From the NCBI GenBank assembly GCA_037954665.1, contig JBBMOL010000279.1:661303-725302 (forward strand): 64,000 bases of DNA, given 5' to 3'. The notes under the pieces are model-generated. The model was not told the DNA's origin. It ran no database searches and saw nothing but the letters and a program-made list of their open reading frames with translations. Both the position numbers and the translations under genes were made by a program. This document shows, in pieces, positions 29,860-41,071 of this stretch (its first letter is position 1; each line of letters begins with the position of its first letter). The stretch comes from Laguncularia racemosa (lineage: Eukaryota; Streptophyta; Magnoliopsida; Myrtales; Combretaceae).

Positions 29860-31983
29860 CGCAAAGTAGGAGTTTTGATCTGCTACCTTTCGAGATTGAG
29901 ATTGAGCGTACTCTACGCCAGATTAGAAGAGACAATAAGTATAGAGAACAAGTAGAAGAGATGGCAAAATGAGGATAATCACCAGATTCAGGGTGTTCAG
30001 CGAGCACTTAGAGATTTCTCTGTTCCTAGGATTCAGGAACCACCCATTGTTAGACCAACTATACAAGCTAACAATTTTGAGCTTAAACCGGCACCTCATT
30101 CAAATGGTGCAATCGAGTCAGTTTGGAGGGTATTCAAATGAGAGCCCTGATGATCATCTTACTGGTTTCTTCAATACACTAACATTGTCAAGTAGAATGG
30201 TGTCACTGATGATGCCATAAGACTACAACTTTTACCTTTCTCATTGAGGGATAAAGGCAGAGCTTGGTTTTATTCATTGCCCCAGGATCTGTCACTACCT
30301 GGGAAGACCTTTCAATCAAGTTCATGAGGAGATTCTTCCCACCAACTAGGACCGCCAAACTAAGAAGTGACATCACTAACTTTACAAAGTTTAGTGGTGA
30401 ATCACTTTATGAGGCATGGGAGAGATTCAAGGAAGCAACTAGAAAATGCCCACATCATGGTTTACCAGACAATCTCCTCATTGAGATCTTTTACTTGAGT
30501 CTGGATGAGACATTGAGGTCTCTTGTAGATGTTGCAGTTGGGGGTGCACTAAGGGGAAAAACTTACTTAGAGGCCAGTGCATTGATAAAAGAGATGGCCT
30601 CTAGTGCACACAATTGGCAAACTGAGAGAAGTGGTACAAGAGTAGCTTCAGTGAATGACAATGTCAGTATGGCTCAATTGATTGCTCAGCTAGTTGCCCT
30701 CACCACTCAAGTAAGTAGACTCGCCTATTTCAAATTCTTTTAATGCTAATCCATCTTCTAGTTGTGAAATTTGCTCAGGACCTCACTCAGCTAGTGAGTG
30801 CATGGCTGGAAAGTTGTCAGCTCCATCTAGTGGAGAGCAAGTAAACTTTATAGGTAACCTCCGGAGAGGTACTCAAGGACCATATTTGAATACATACAAT
30901 CTGGGTGGTACAATCATCCAAACTTCTCATGGAGGAATGAGAATCAAGCACTTAACCCGCCCCCTGGATTTCCTAAACAAGCCTCTGCTTAGAATGCCTA
31001 TTCTCAACAGCAACCTACTCAGATGGAAGAGCTCATGAGGAGCTACATGCAAAAGAATGACAGCCTCCTGCAAAACCAACAAGCTTCTATCAGAAACTTG
31101 GAGGGTTAGCTCGGTCAAATTGCACAATAGCTAAGTACTAGACCCTCAGGGTCTTTGCCTAGCAAAACTGAGGAGAACACCCATCATGTCCATGCCATCA
31201 TGCTAAGGAGTGGTAAGGAGGTGAAGAAAGCTAAAAGGCAGGTAAAAATTCAAGAGAAAGATCCAGAGAAAGGTAAGTAGAAGGAGGAGGAACTCACATC
31301 CAAAGCACCAGTGTTGCATCCTTATGTTCCACCTATCCCTTTCCCAGGAAGACTCAAGTAGAGGGAGTTGGAAGCCCAGTTTGCCAGGTTTTGTGACATA
31401 TTTAAAGAGATTCAAATCAATATACCTCTCTTAGAGGCCTTAAAGCAAATTCCTTCCTATGCCAAATTCATGAAGAGCTGCTCTCTAAGAAAAGATCCAT
31501 GGAGAGTGTTGAGAAAGTAATGCTTCTTGGCGAGAGTTCAGCTATCATAGAGAAGAAATCTGCTTAGCTACCTAGAGAAGTTTCAATATCCCTTGCACCA
31601 TTGGTAATATTGACTTTGAGAATGTTTTTGATTGATTTTGGTGCAAGTATTAATTTAATGCCACTTTCAGTTTTTAGGAAGCTTGGAATAGAGCACAAAA
31701 GTGCAAGAGGAGACCAATCACTGTGCAGCTAGCTGATAAGAGCTTAAGGTTTTCCAAGGGTACAGTGGAGGATGTCTTAGTCAAGGTCAATAAATTCATA
31801 TTTCTAGTGGACTTTGTCATACTGGATGTGGAAGAAGATGAGGACATTCCACTCATTTTGGGTAGACCATTGCTAGCCATAGGTCAAGCTCTAATTGATG
31901 TAGGACAAGGTAAGCCCACCCTTAAAGCACTAGATGACCAGGTAACATTTGATATGTATGATCCTGTGTTTTTGTCCCAATGA
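29860..31983 (+). pseudogene. Athila gag and protease of E3
   Basis: The N-terminal part (29860-30220) is scattered over three frames. The capsid is open at 30264-30743 with TTWEDLSIKFMRRFFPP, AWERFKEATRKCPHHGLP and GGALRGKTYLEASALIKEM, typical of Athila gag. A zinc knuckle C-X2-C-X3-H-X4-C lies at 30763-30801. Stops at several places precede the protease, whose active site reads IDFGASINLMPLSV (Asp codon 31634-31636), the Athila form. A frameshift near 31700 is followed by an open end (31723-31983) with LILGRPLLA. The RT domain that should follow is missing. Some frameshifts near the left end may be sequence errors. Confidence 0.75.
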
Positions 31984-32530
31984 GAAAGCAATGTATTATG
32001 ACATATCTACTGAGGGTGAAATTACTAACAATGATGTAGAGGAAGATGTAGGGCAAACCACTCTTGAAGCTGTCTTGAATAAGATAGATGGTTGAGGGAA
32101 TGAGGATGAGCAAGAAAACAAAGGCTGTGAGCAAGTACCCCAGACTGAAAATATTGTTGCTTTTGAGAAGACAGACCACTATGAGAAGCCACCAATGCCG
32201 ACACTAATGCCCATGCAGACACTTGAACCTAATGTCTTTCCTAATCAATTGTTTGATTATGAGTGTTTGAATTCAGGAAATCCATGGCCTCACATTAATC
32301 CAGCGCCTATGACAAGAGAATTGCAGCAGCAAATTCAAGCTAGTTGGATGAACATAGGGAAATCCTAGGGTGGTCAAGGGCAAACATCCAGCAGTAAGTT
32401 TGTTGATATCCACCTACAAAACTTGGTGAAGCTAAAAGGAAGGGCACCATACCATGGAAGAAAGCTTGGAATCCAAATCTAAAGACGATGGTGCTGGAGG
32501 AGTTGTTTAAACTCCTTGATTTAAACTGAG
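31984..32530 (+). pseudogene. C-terminal coding remnant of E3
   Basis: Acidic, protein-like sequence with few stops follows the protease, for example NPWPHINPAPMTRELQQQIQ (about 32280-32340) and, in another frame, a basic end (IPWKKAWNPNLKTMVLEEL) with TGA near 32530. I do not recognise a domain. It may be a gag-protease extension kept by pol-less relatives. Confidence 0.4.
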
Positions 32531-33995
32531 ATGACAAACCCTGATAGTCAGGCTGATGACTATAAAACAAGCGCTCTATGGGAGTAGCCTATATTTATGT
32601 TTACTTTATTGTGTTTCGTTGGTTTTCTTTTAATTTTTTTTAGGAAAATGCAAGGTGAATGTTCAGAAGGACCAATCTCTCCAAGTTCAGCTTTGATGGG
32701 ATTTAAATATGGCTTCTACATGTTATACCAAGGGAGTACCATTTTCCTTTTTTCCTATTTCCTTCCTATTTTGTTATTTGCATTGATGTGAGACAGTGTG
32801 GACACTGTCTATTCTTAAGTGTGGGGAAGGGAATGTAGGTTTTTAAAGTTGAGATGAGTATTGCCTGTTCTGTGCTTTGATATCATACTCTTCCATTATC
32901 TTGAACTGTATTTGTCCCTGAGTTATCTGACAATTTTTAGGCCAATTTTTTGAAAAATTTTGAGGAAAAAAAAAAAAAAATAGCCTTTTGCATTGTTTTG
33001 ATTTATTAAAAATAATAACTCATTATTATGCCCTACTCACCACTGTTGTGATTCTTGTACTTAGTTAAAATTAATGAATAAAATCTTTAAAAATCAAATT
33101 TACCTAGTTTTTTAGCCTTATAATTTGAAGTTTAAGAGTCTATTGAGTCCTCTTGTGAAAGATAAACAGGTCTACTTCGGGTCTCTTCTCTAGCTAGTAT
33201 ATCTTCTTGGAAGTTGCTTTGAAAGCTTTTCAACATCTAATGAAAGAGGTAAAGGAAACTCCTCACTTAGTGATCCCTTATAAAAAAGTCTTAATTCTGT
33301 ATAGCATTCAATGAAATAAGTTGCATTACTCCAATGACTCAGGTAATTGAGTTAAGAGTATCCAAACTTGAATGCTAGAGTGAGGGAGAGTTCGATGGGG
33401 TCCCTTTAAAACCTGGTCACTTGGGTGATGAGCCCGGGATGTGCCGAATCAGTGATCTCACTATAGCGATAAGGGCGGAGAAGCAAAAGTTCAATACATG
33501 AATTTATTTAAAAAAGAAAAAGAAAAAAAAAAAGAAAAAAAGTAGAGTTTTAGTGAATGCTCATCAATAAGTTACAGGACTTATAAAAAAAGGGAGAAAA
33601 TCTAGGAAAGGAATTGATACCATATGCTTTCATTTTATGTTGACCTGTTTAAAGAAGTGATGTGAAGGATCATATGCTTGCTAATTGCCAGTGAAGTTTA
33701 AATGGGTGTTTTTCCTTTAGGACTGAATATCTACTTTTAGAATAAGAATTCTTAGGTTAAACGCTTGGATTAAATTTTGTATTCTCTAGATTAGTTGGTT
33801 AATTTTGAGTATAGTACTCTAATCACATATTCCCAGTTTGGTTTGAGTGGTGGGCATCACAAAGTAGTGAGTCAGAAGTAGAGATGACAGATGTTCAAAT
33901 TTGTATGATAATAAAAAAAAATTGTACTTTCTAGGATGGATTTCTTTCTGGTTTTATTTTGCTTGAGGACAAGCAAAAGTTTAAGTGTGGGGAGT
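32531..33995 (+). other. 3' noncoding region of E3
   Basis: Collinear with the E1 and E5 3' regions despite strong divergence. It has a TATGGG/CCTATA hairpin at about 32577-32593, the 20-nt TGGA-loop hairpin at 32791-32810, an internal polypurine-like tract at 32817-32830, the GTCACT/GGTGAT hairpin at 33416-33429, and the terminal polypurine tract (AAGTGTGGGGAGT) directly before 33996. A-rich runs lie near 33510-33545. No gene is seen. Confidence 0.65.
32791..32810 (+). other. Conserved RNA hairpin, TGGA loop (E3)
   Basis: AGACAGTG-TGGA-CACTGTCT. Compared with E1, the two outer pairs read A-T and G-C instead of G-C and A-T, so pairing is kept while sequence changes. A TTAAGTGTGGGG tract follows five bases later. 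Confidence 0.7.
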
Positions 33996-35442
33996 TGATA
34001 AAGGCATATTTTACTCATAATTCATTAAGCGATTTGCGAGTATTCATTATTGATTTTAGAGAAATCATAAGGAAATGGTACTTATTCATGTTTATTTTTA
34101 CATTTCAGATGTTGGAGGACTTTGAGTTCAAAGCTTAATCAATTTGGAGAGATTGCATACAAATTGAAGCATGAAAAGATTGAAGTATGGCAAAGGAAAA
34201 AAAAGCAAAGCCGCCGGCCTTTATATCCGGCCTTCCATGAAACGCTGCCGGCCTTTATGGCCGGCTTAAATGAAGGCCACCGGCCTTTATGGCCGGCTTA
34301 AATAAAGGCTGCCGGACTTGGGCCGGTCTTGTTTTAATTGCATCTTCTCGCCTCCCCTTGCATCTATATAGGTCCTAGGTCAATTTGTGGAGGGACTTTT
34401 GTCAAATTTTAGTGTTCTTAGAGTAGTTTTAACCTTGTTTTAAGGGAGAATTGTGGAGATCAAATCTTGGAGAAAACTTTGTGATCTTGGTGGAGATTAT
34501 CATCCTTTATGAAGGATTTGTGGAGTTCCTTGCAATTAAGGTATTATTTGTATTGTTGAATTGGTGATTTCTAAACATTATTTCTTATATGCAATTCAAG
34601 CATTTGATCCAACCATTGAATATGATTTCTTTTGCACGAATCTCCTTGAATCATAATCACGTCTTTATCTCCATGAATTGCTAAGTCTTTTCCTTGGGAA
34701 ATTGGATGAAACCCTAGAATGTTAAAAGGATAATTGTAGCCATGTTATATGATTAGGAATTATTAGGATTATTCATGATTGCAATTCCTTTGGTTTCAAT
34801 TATAATTGGTCTTTGATTATAATTGTTAGAAATCCTTTTGATGCGGGAGTTGATTAGGATTTGTTAGGAATTCTTAATTAGATTGATTATCAATACGGGA
34901 GTTGCGATAATTGGTTTAATTAGAGTTTATGGAGGGCGCAATGCAATGTTTCTTGTTAATTAATCACTAAGGGATTAGGGTTAATTGATTTAGGGCATTA
35001 GTTGTTTGTAACATCGGAGGTGTATGAACATAATTTTGATTCCTTGGTTAATTGGAGACGCGGAAGCCGACTAATTGATTTAAGGTTAACATCCTTAAAA
35101 AGGATTTTCTAAACATCACTTGAATAACCTTATAACCACTAGTTGATATAACATGGTAGCAGTTTGATTAATGGATCTAGGTGAATTCTAATTTCCCGCG
35201 TTCATAATTGATAGATTCTTCATAAAATTCTCCTTGTTTACTTTAAGTTAAATTTTTAGCTTAGACATTTCAAAACCCCTTTCTAATCTCCTAGATATTG
35301 ATAAGAATTGCCATAGATCTAGTACTCTATTGGTTCCTCGAGGGATCGACAACCTTACTTTTCACCACTCTATTACTTGATACGACCAGTGCACTTGCTG
35401 CAATTTACGCTCCCATTTTATATTTATGTTCTGAGCGTATCA
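33996..35442 (+). repeat. 3' LTR of E3
   Basis: 1447 bp, TGATAAAGG to GAGCGTATCA. The promoter half has three units of about 34 bp (34205-34335) built on GCCGGCCTTTATGGCCGGC (34247-34265). A TATA-like CTATATAGG lies near 34365. The Athila-type GGGATCGACAACC segment is near 35343. Confidence 0.85.
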
Positions 35443-35447
35443 GTATC

Positions 35448-35601
35448 AGAGGTTAGGTTTATGATTAATAGAAATTAGGTTTGCTAAGTTTATAAGCAAT
35501 AGAGTATAGGCTTGTGATCCATAGAACCTTGATGTATGATCAATTAGAGTTTAAGTTTATGATTTAGAAAATTAGGTTGAGGATTATCAAAAGTTAGGCT
35601 T
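35448..35601 (+). other. Leader of the older element, continued after E3
   Basis: Begins with AGAGG, the rest of the primer site split by E3, then repeats of TTAGGTTTATGAT. It ends where the solo LTR starts. No gene is seen. Confidence 0.45.
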
Positions 35602-36480
35602 TCATGGGAATCTACCCTACGGTCTTAATAGTAAGGGAACCTGATTTGGATGTATGATCCAAGTCATCCACATATGTTCATTTTTCTATACCTAATAATG
35701 TTTGGTTTTGCAATATAGCAGGTACATTGATCAGTCTTTACGAAATAGCCAAATAACATGCACCAATGATAAACTTGCAGGATAATTTTTGGAATCACAT
35801 CCAATGACCTACAAATTGCTCAATTGACTTATTGAACCAACCATTTGAAGAACATCTTTTGTACTTGTATTTTTCATTATTGAATTGGCCACTTTTATTC
35901 ATTTTTTAGACTTATGATTTGTTTGTATTTTGTTGTCAGAACTGGCCACTTAGTGGCATATTTGTAATTTTTTGAACATTTTTACCTTGATTGGAGAAAG
36001 TATAAATACTTGCTAACTAGGGTTTATAGGAAGCTTTAGACAATTTGAACAAAAACACACACTCGTTGCCGTGAGGACTTCCTTTGCATTGCAATTGATC
36101 TCTTATCAATTTTATTTGTGAAATTGTGGTGAGAACCGACTAAGGTGATTGTAAGTAATATCAATTATCTCTTGTTGATTTACAAATTGTATTTAGTGAG
36201 TAATATCTAGGTGCAATTTGTTGGTTACTTATCCATATACACGTGAATTAGGGTTCTTATTTTTAGATTTGCCTCAAGTCAATTTGAGATTGAATTCTAA
36301 TTGTTTCCATTGTTTTCTATTAGTATTGATACAATTGTTTGTTCCATCTATCAATTTCATGTACAAACCGTGAATTTGGATTCCAGTTTGAAGTGATTTT
36401 GACACACCATTTTGATTGAGGAATTTAGTTGTTCAAGCATTTGCAATTGTGTTCATGTGCTTTATATTTTAGGCACATCA
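35602..36480 (+). mobile_element. Solo LTR of the F3 CRM-like family
   Basis: 879 bp, start TCATGGGAATC (TG changed to TC) and end GGCACATCA, with near-duplications GGCTT (35597-35601) and GGCTC (36481-36485). It has the palindrome GCCACTTAGTGGC (35945-35957) and AAGTATAAATACTT (35998-36011), matching the promoter layout of the other CRM LTRs. Confidence 0.7.
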
Positions 36481-36854
36481 GGCTCATAATTTCTAAGATT
36501 AGTATTTATAATCAATAAAGCTAGTTTATGATCTCTAGAAAACTTAGGCAATGAATCTAAAGGATAGTGAGATGTGAAGAGAGTGGTAAAGTTATGGTCT
36601 GGTACTATTATGAAATAGTAAATATTTTTATTTTATTCTTATATATGTTGTTTCCTTTGAAATGCAATATTTTACTTTTGCATATACATATAATCTCTTA
36701 TTTCTTTTATATTATCCTTTAATTTAACATTTGTATTCATGTGTTTCATTTGCTCTCTACCTTTATGGAAAGCATAGTAAATAAAAGATTGACATATATA
36801 TATATATCTAATTATAGAATAAACTATCAAAAGATGTTCATCCTTATCTCATGT

Positions 36855-36990
36855 AGTATATATATTGATCCTTACCTTATAGAGTATACTTATACAAGGT
36901 AATTTAGTTATCATTAAATGAATCCCATAGCTATAAGTATATATATTAATCCTTACCCTATAGAGTATACTTATATAAGATAATTTAGCT
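36855..36990 (+). repeat. Imperfect tandem duplication
   Basis: Two units of about 53 bp, both AGTATATATATT followed by ATCCTTACC and TATAGAGTATACTTATA, start about 81 bp apart. Confidence 0.7.
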
Positions 36991-37599
36991 ATAATTATAG
37001 TATACTTATAATTAAAATATGGTAAAAAAAAAAAAGGGTCTTGACCACCTCCCTTGAAGACAACAATGCTTGAAAATGAAATTAAGAAAATAGATAATAA
37101 TAATAGTATTAGTAGTCTTATTAATAATTTTCATAAAACTGATTTCAAAAGTAAATTAATTGCCTCACTACATCCTGATAGTGAGATGAAAATTTTTGAT
37201 AATAAAAGAATAACTATACATAATTATAGTAACTAATGATGAAAAAAAAAATAGAAAAAAAACTTTAACCATGGCAACACCAAGTTAACTAAAACATCCA
37301 TTATATTAGCAAAGTCAATGCATCATCGAAATGGAATTCAAATTTTCTAGAAACGAATGAAAATCCATATTGATCGCCTACTTTAACAAAATAATACCTT
37401 AACAAAATAATGGCAATAAAAAAATAATAACAATTAACACTAAAATGGTCATAGATAAAATACTTATTTTGTATCTCCAAAAATAAATGACTATTTTACT
37501 ACACTGTCATAATGGATTCTAATAACATTTACTTATATAAATATAAGAAGGAAATGGCGAATTCATGTTTCTTTCCATGTGTATGCTATGTCCTATCAT

Positions 37600-37634
37600 G
37601 TTATGTTGTGTCGTGTCGTGTCGTGTTATGTCAC
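37600..37634 (+). repeat. TCGTG/TTATG pentanucleotide microsatellite
   Basis: Contains TCGTG three times in a row (37611-37625), flanked by variant units. Confidence 0.75.
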
Positions 37635-39717
37635 GTCCAAATTTGCCATCCCTACTTATATAAATATATGTATAATTTTTCATAAACTATTATAAAATTT
37701 AACGAGATATATTTTATTTTCACATATCTAACAACTAAAATAACACTAAATTTAATAATAATAACATAGTAACAGAAAAAAGAAAAGAAAAAAAAATAAT
37801 GATGATAACAACAACAAGCAACTAGTAATATATTATCATAACAAGACAATGACATATATACATTTAAATAAAATAAATAACTATAAGCACAAAAATATCT
37901 ATACATATAATAAAATAATAAAATAATGTGATAATCAACTCATTGTACATCTAAAATAAATAGGAAAAGGGAAAAAGAGGAGATAGATCCTTATAAAGTA
38001 ACTACATGTGATATGTATAGATGATTATAAGAGTTTAATAATAAAATTGTATATATATATAATGAAATTTATAAGCAATATATAAATAGTAATTATGTAA
38101 AATAACATAACTGTACATGTACACATATACAAGTTATGCCTATCAACTTGTAAAATGCATAATACAATAAGAGTAATTACTTACATACTGGCAACTTCCT
38201 AATAGTGTTAATAGCAATTAATAAGTGAAATTAATAAAGAAAAAAAATTTAAAATTACCAATAGATAATGACAACTACTATATTAAGGTGAGTAACAATT
38301 TAATGGAAAAATAGAATTATCTACAATAAAATTAATTAATGGTAAAGAAAATTAGAAAATAAGTACATAAAGGATAATATATATACATACACCTATGTAA
38401 TGTTTTGTAAAATGATGAAAAAGTAAATAATATAGAGAAAGCTATAATAACTCCAATAACAATAAATCTAAGGATGGTATTGGAAAAAGAACAACAACAA
38501 CAACAAATTTAATGATAGTATGTATATATAAAAAGAAATTAAATATTTTCTATACATATTTATAACAAGTAATTAGCAAAACAAAACAAATATATACTTA
38601 AAGTAAAGGAAATGGTAATAGCAATGACTTCTTAAGATACTACGTACAACACATTAAGAAAATAAGTTATAGTAATGCTAGTTTCACCAATCTTGAGATT
38701 TAACAAAGTCTTGCATAAAGTCTCCCACCTACATACACACATCTAAAAGAAAAAGATAATAACGACACTAGAAAATGAGTAAAGTTGTCAAAGCCTTAGG
38801 TATCTTAATCTAAGAAGAATTTAGAGATAATATTAAGGTGAAATAACAAGGCATAGAAGAGTAATTAGAAGTGTGATTAGAGAAGCGATACTATAGGATT
38901 AAATGTTTGGTTATGAATCACAAGACATATGAAAAGACAATTTATACATTATTGGAGAGTAGAATACAAATTTTGATTGGGGACATAAAGAGTTAAAGTA
39001 TAATTGAGGAAAAAAATCTTTAGGTTTTAATCATAGCTTAACATTTTGCATGGGTGAAATGAGTTGGATAGAATTATATTATAAATTTTATTTGGGAGGT
39101 TATAGTTATAACATAGTAGTATTAAGGAAATGATCCAAATAAACTTGGGCTCTTTCGGTTGAGTGAATCAAATGATAAAAGTGAAATGAGTAATGGTATA
39201 ATTGAAGAATGGTTTTTGGAAATCCAACAATCATAATTAAATGAAAATGTAGAATATGAATGGTAAGGGAATCTTGGAGACTTAAATTTCAAATAGAGGA
39301 TTTTTGAAATAAATGAATGACAAAAAGATGAAGGAAAAAAAATGTGGATAAAACTTAGATGGAAACATATAAGATCTTTGTTTAATTTAGTGGTATTGGG
39401 AAACTGATCCATGTTTAAGACATGCAAGTCAATCTTAGACAAAAAGGATCAAAGTAGAATCAATATTGATGTGATGGGGAATAGCTATAGGTTAATTACT
39501 TATTATAATGAAATTAATGCGATGGAAGGCAACATAAAAGAAAAGCTCTAAGTAATTAATGATTTATGGAAAATAATGAGAGAAACTAGTAGACAACAAG
39601 AAGGCATGCGTTGGAGAGATTTAGAATTAGCTAGGAATGATTTAATGATGAGATAGACAATAGAATGCAAAAGAGAAAATTTTAATGAAAAGTAATCAAC
39701 AATATTAAGGCTTAATG

Positions 39718-40555
39718 TGATGAGATCCATGATGAGAGTCAAGCTGGAAGAAGGAATGTGGATCCTCTTGAAGTGCCGCCTGGATCGATCACAAAAAGTA
39801 GAGCGAAACGACTTAAGGAAGCACTTAACGGGTTGATAAAGGATGTCCATGAAGCCGGGAAGGATTGGGGCAATCATGAAGTTGGAACGGATTGGAACAA
39901 CCACGGGAAGACCCTTGCTCTTATACAAGTCACATCGGACACGGGTTGAAGAGGGCGTGTACTTTCAAGGCACAACCGTGTATGGAGTCAAGCAAATCCA
40001 CAGAAAGAAACACGGCCAAAGTACACGGGCGTGTATGTTGCCAGAAGTTGCACAGAAAGATACACGGCCAAAGTACACGGGAGTGTAGTTGCCCGAAGTT
40101 GCACAGAAAAGTACACGGCCAAAGTACACGGTCGTATACACGGTCATGTATCCCCTGCCGGCCAGCTTGTTCTGTTTTCACGTTTTTACGCCACTTATCT
40201 AAACTACATCGTTTTGGACTTGTGTTACACGAATTGTACCCCTAGTATAAAAGCTCCTAGGGTTTAGAACAACATAGAACTTATATCTTTGAACATTAAA
40301 CACTTTTGAGAGGCACCTCTCTTGGTTCTTCAAGAACTAATTCGAACTTATCGGATTGATTTCCGTGGCGTTCATCCCGACTTATCAATCGGTCTTTCAT
40401 CCCGATTGTGGCGTCTTCGTTTTTTATACCAAGGTTCTTATCTCGCTTATAGACGATGGTCGCGGTTTCCACTTTAGGTGTTTGGGCGTCTTAGGCAACG
40501 AATTTCCGAACGTATTGGTATTGGGTTTCGTCACGGGTTGGCGGGATTCGTATCA
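39718..40555 (+). repeat. 5' LTR of F4
   Basis: 838 bp, TGATGAGATCC to TTCGTATCA. It has an array of CACGGCC palindrome units (39955-40160; three units of 51-52 bp starting 39999, 40051 and 40102) and a TATA box (TATAAAAG, 40246-40253) shortly after it. Confidence 0.88.
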
Positions 40556-40558
40556 GTT

Positions 40559-40570
40559 TGGCATTAGAGC
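40559..40570 (+). promoter_or_regulatory. Primer binding site of F4
   Basis: TGGCATTAGAGC, three bases after the LTR, is two transitions away from the initiator-Met complement TGGTATCAGAGC. Confidence 0.65.
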
Positions 40571-41071
40571 TTAGGTTTATCAAAACATCAAGTTTGGTTG
40601 AGGAAGGTAATATCAAAAACCCTAACTCCAATCGTTCATATCAATTATCGTATTCAATTTCGTAGTATTGATTGTCTTTTGATAGTGTAATATCGCCTAG
40701 GAGATTGTTAAAAAAAAAAAGAGTAAAAATCACGACAAAAAAAAAAGAAGAGAAAAGAAAGACAAAAGAAAAAGTGATCAAAGGCAAAAACAGAGACAAA
40801 AAAAAAAAAAAAAGAAAATCGGATAGAAAAATAGAGGAAAATTTACGAACCCTAGAGTTGTTTTGAATTCTACGAAAGGAAATTGGTATAGTTTCGGGTT
40901 AGTTCCAAGAGAATTGAGAAGAGGAAATTGGCGAGTTGATATCATCGTTGTTTGTGAGAATACACGAGTGACTGTGTGATATCATCATTTGAGGGAAACA
41001 CGTAAGGGAGTGTATCGTGAGGTTTAATTTATATATATTTGTGTTAGTACTAATCTTTTTTTGCAGGAACT
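40571..41071 (+). other. Leader of F4
   Basis: Noncoding, with strongly A-rich purine tracts (about 40708-40850) that create a meaningless Lys-rich frame. It ends CTAATCTTTTTTTGCAG six bases before the gag ATG, which looks like a plant splice acceptor with branch site, so a spliced leader is possible but unproven. Confidence 0.5.

Larger units (their letters stand above)
28924..35442 (+). mobile_element. E3: gag-protease-only Athila element
   Basis: 6.5 kb with duplication GTATC (28919-28923 and 35443-35447). The order is 5' LTR (28924-29745), damaged primer site, gag, zinc knuckle and protease to 31983, a short C-terminal coding remnant to 32530, a 3' noncoding region and the 3' LTR (33996-35442). 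RT, RNase H and integrase are absent. Gag sequence belongs to Athila but to a different family from E1/E5. Confidence 0.85.
36486..39712 (+). other. AT-rich region without recognisable genes
   Basis: Over 3.2 kb I see no coding homology. Short reverse and forward frames are chance products of low-complexity DNA. It contains a direct duplication (36855-36907 and 36936-36990), a TCGTG pentamer run (37600-37634), many AT and AAT runs, and no clear element borders. It is probably ancient transposon or intergenic sequence. Confidence 0.6.

Noticed and set aside
39122..39928. Minus-strand frames of 106 and 126 codons
   Set aside because: Low-complexity, hydrophobic and Ser/Phe-rich translations of AT-rich DNA; the second overlaps the F4 LTR antisense.
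39999..40140. Regularly spaced repeats resembling a CRISPR array
   Set aside because: Only three imperfect units inside an LTR of a plant retrotransposon, with no unique spacers.
40672..40866. Lys-rich 64-codon frame in the F4 leader
   Set aside because: It is the translation of A-rich purine tracts.
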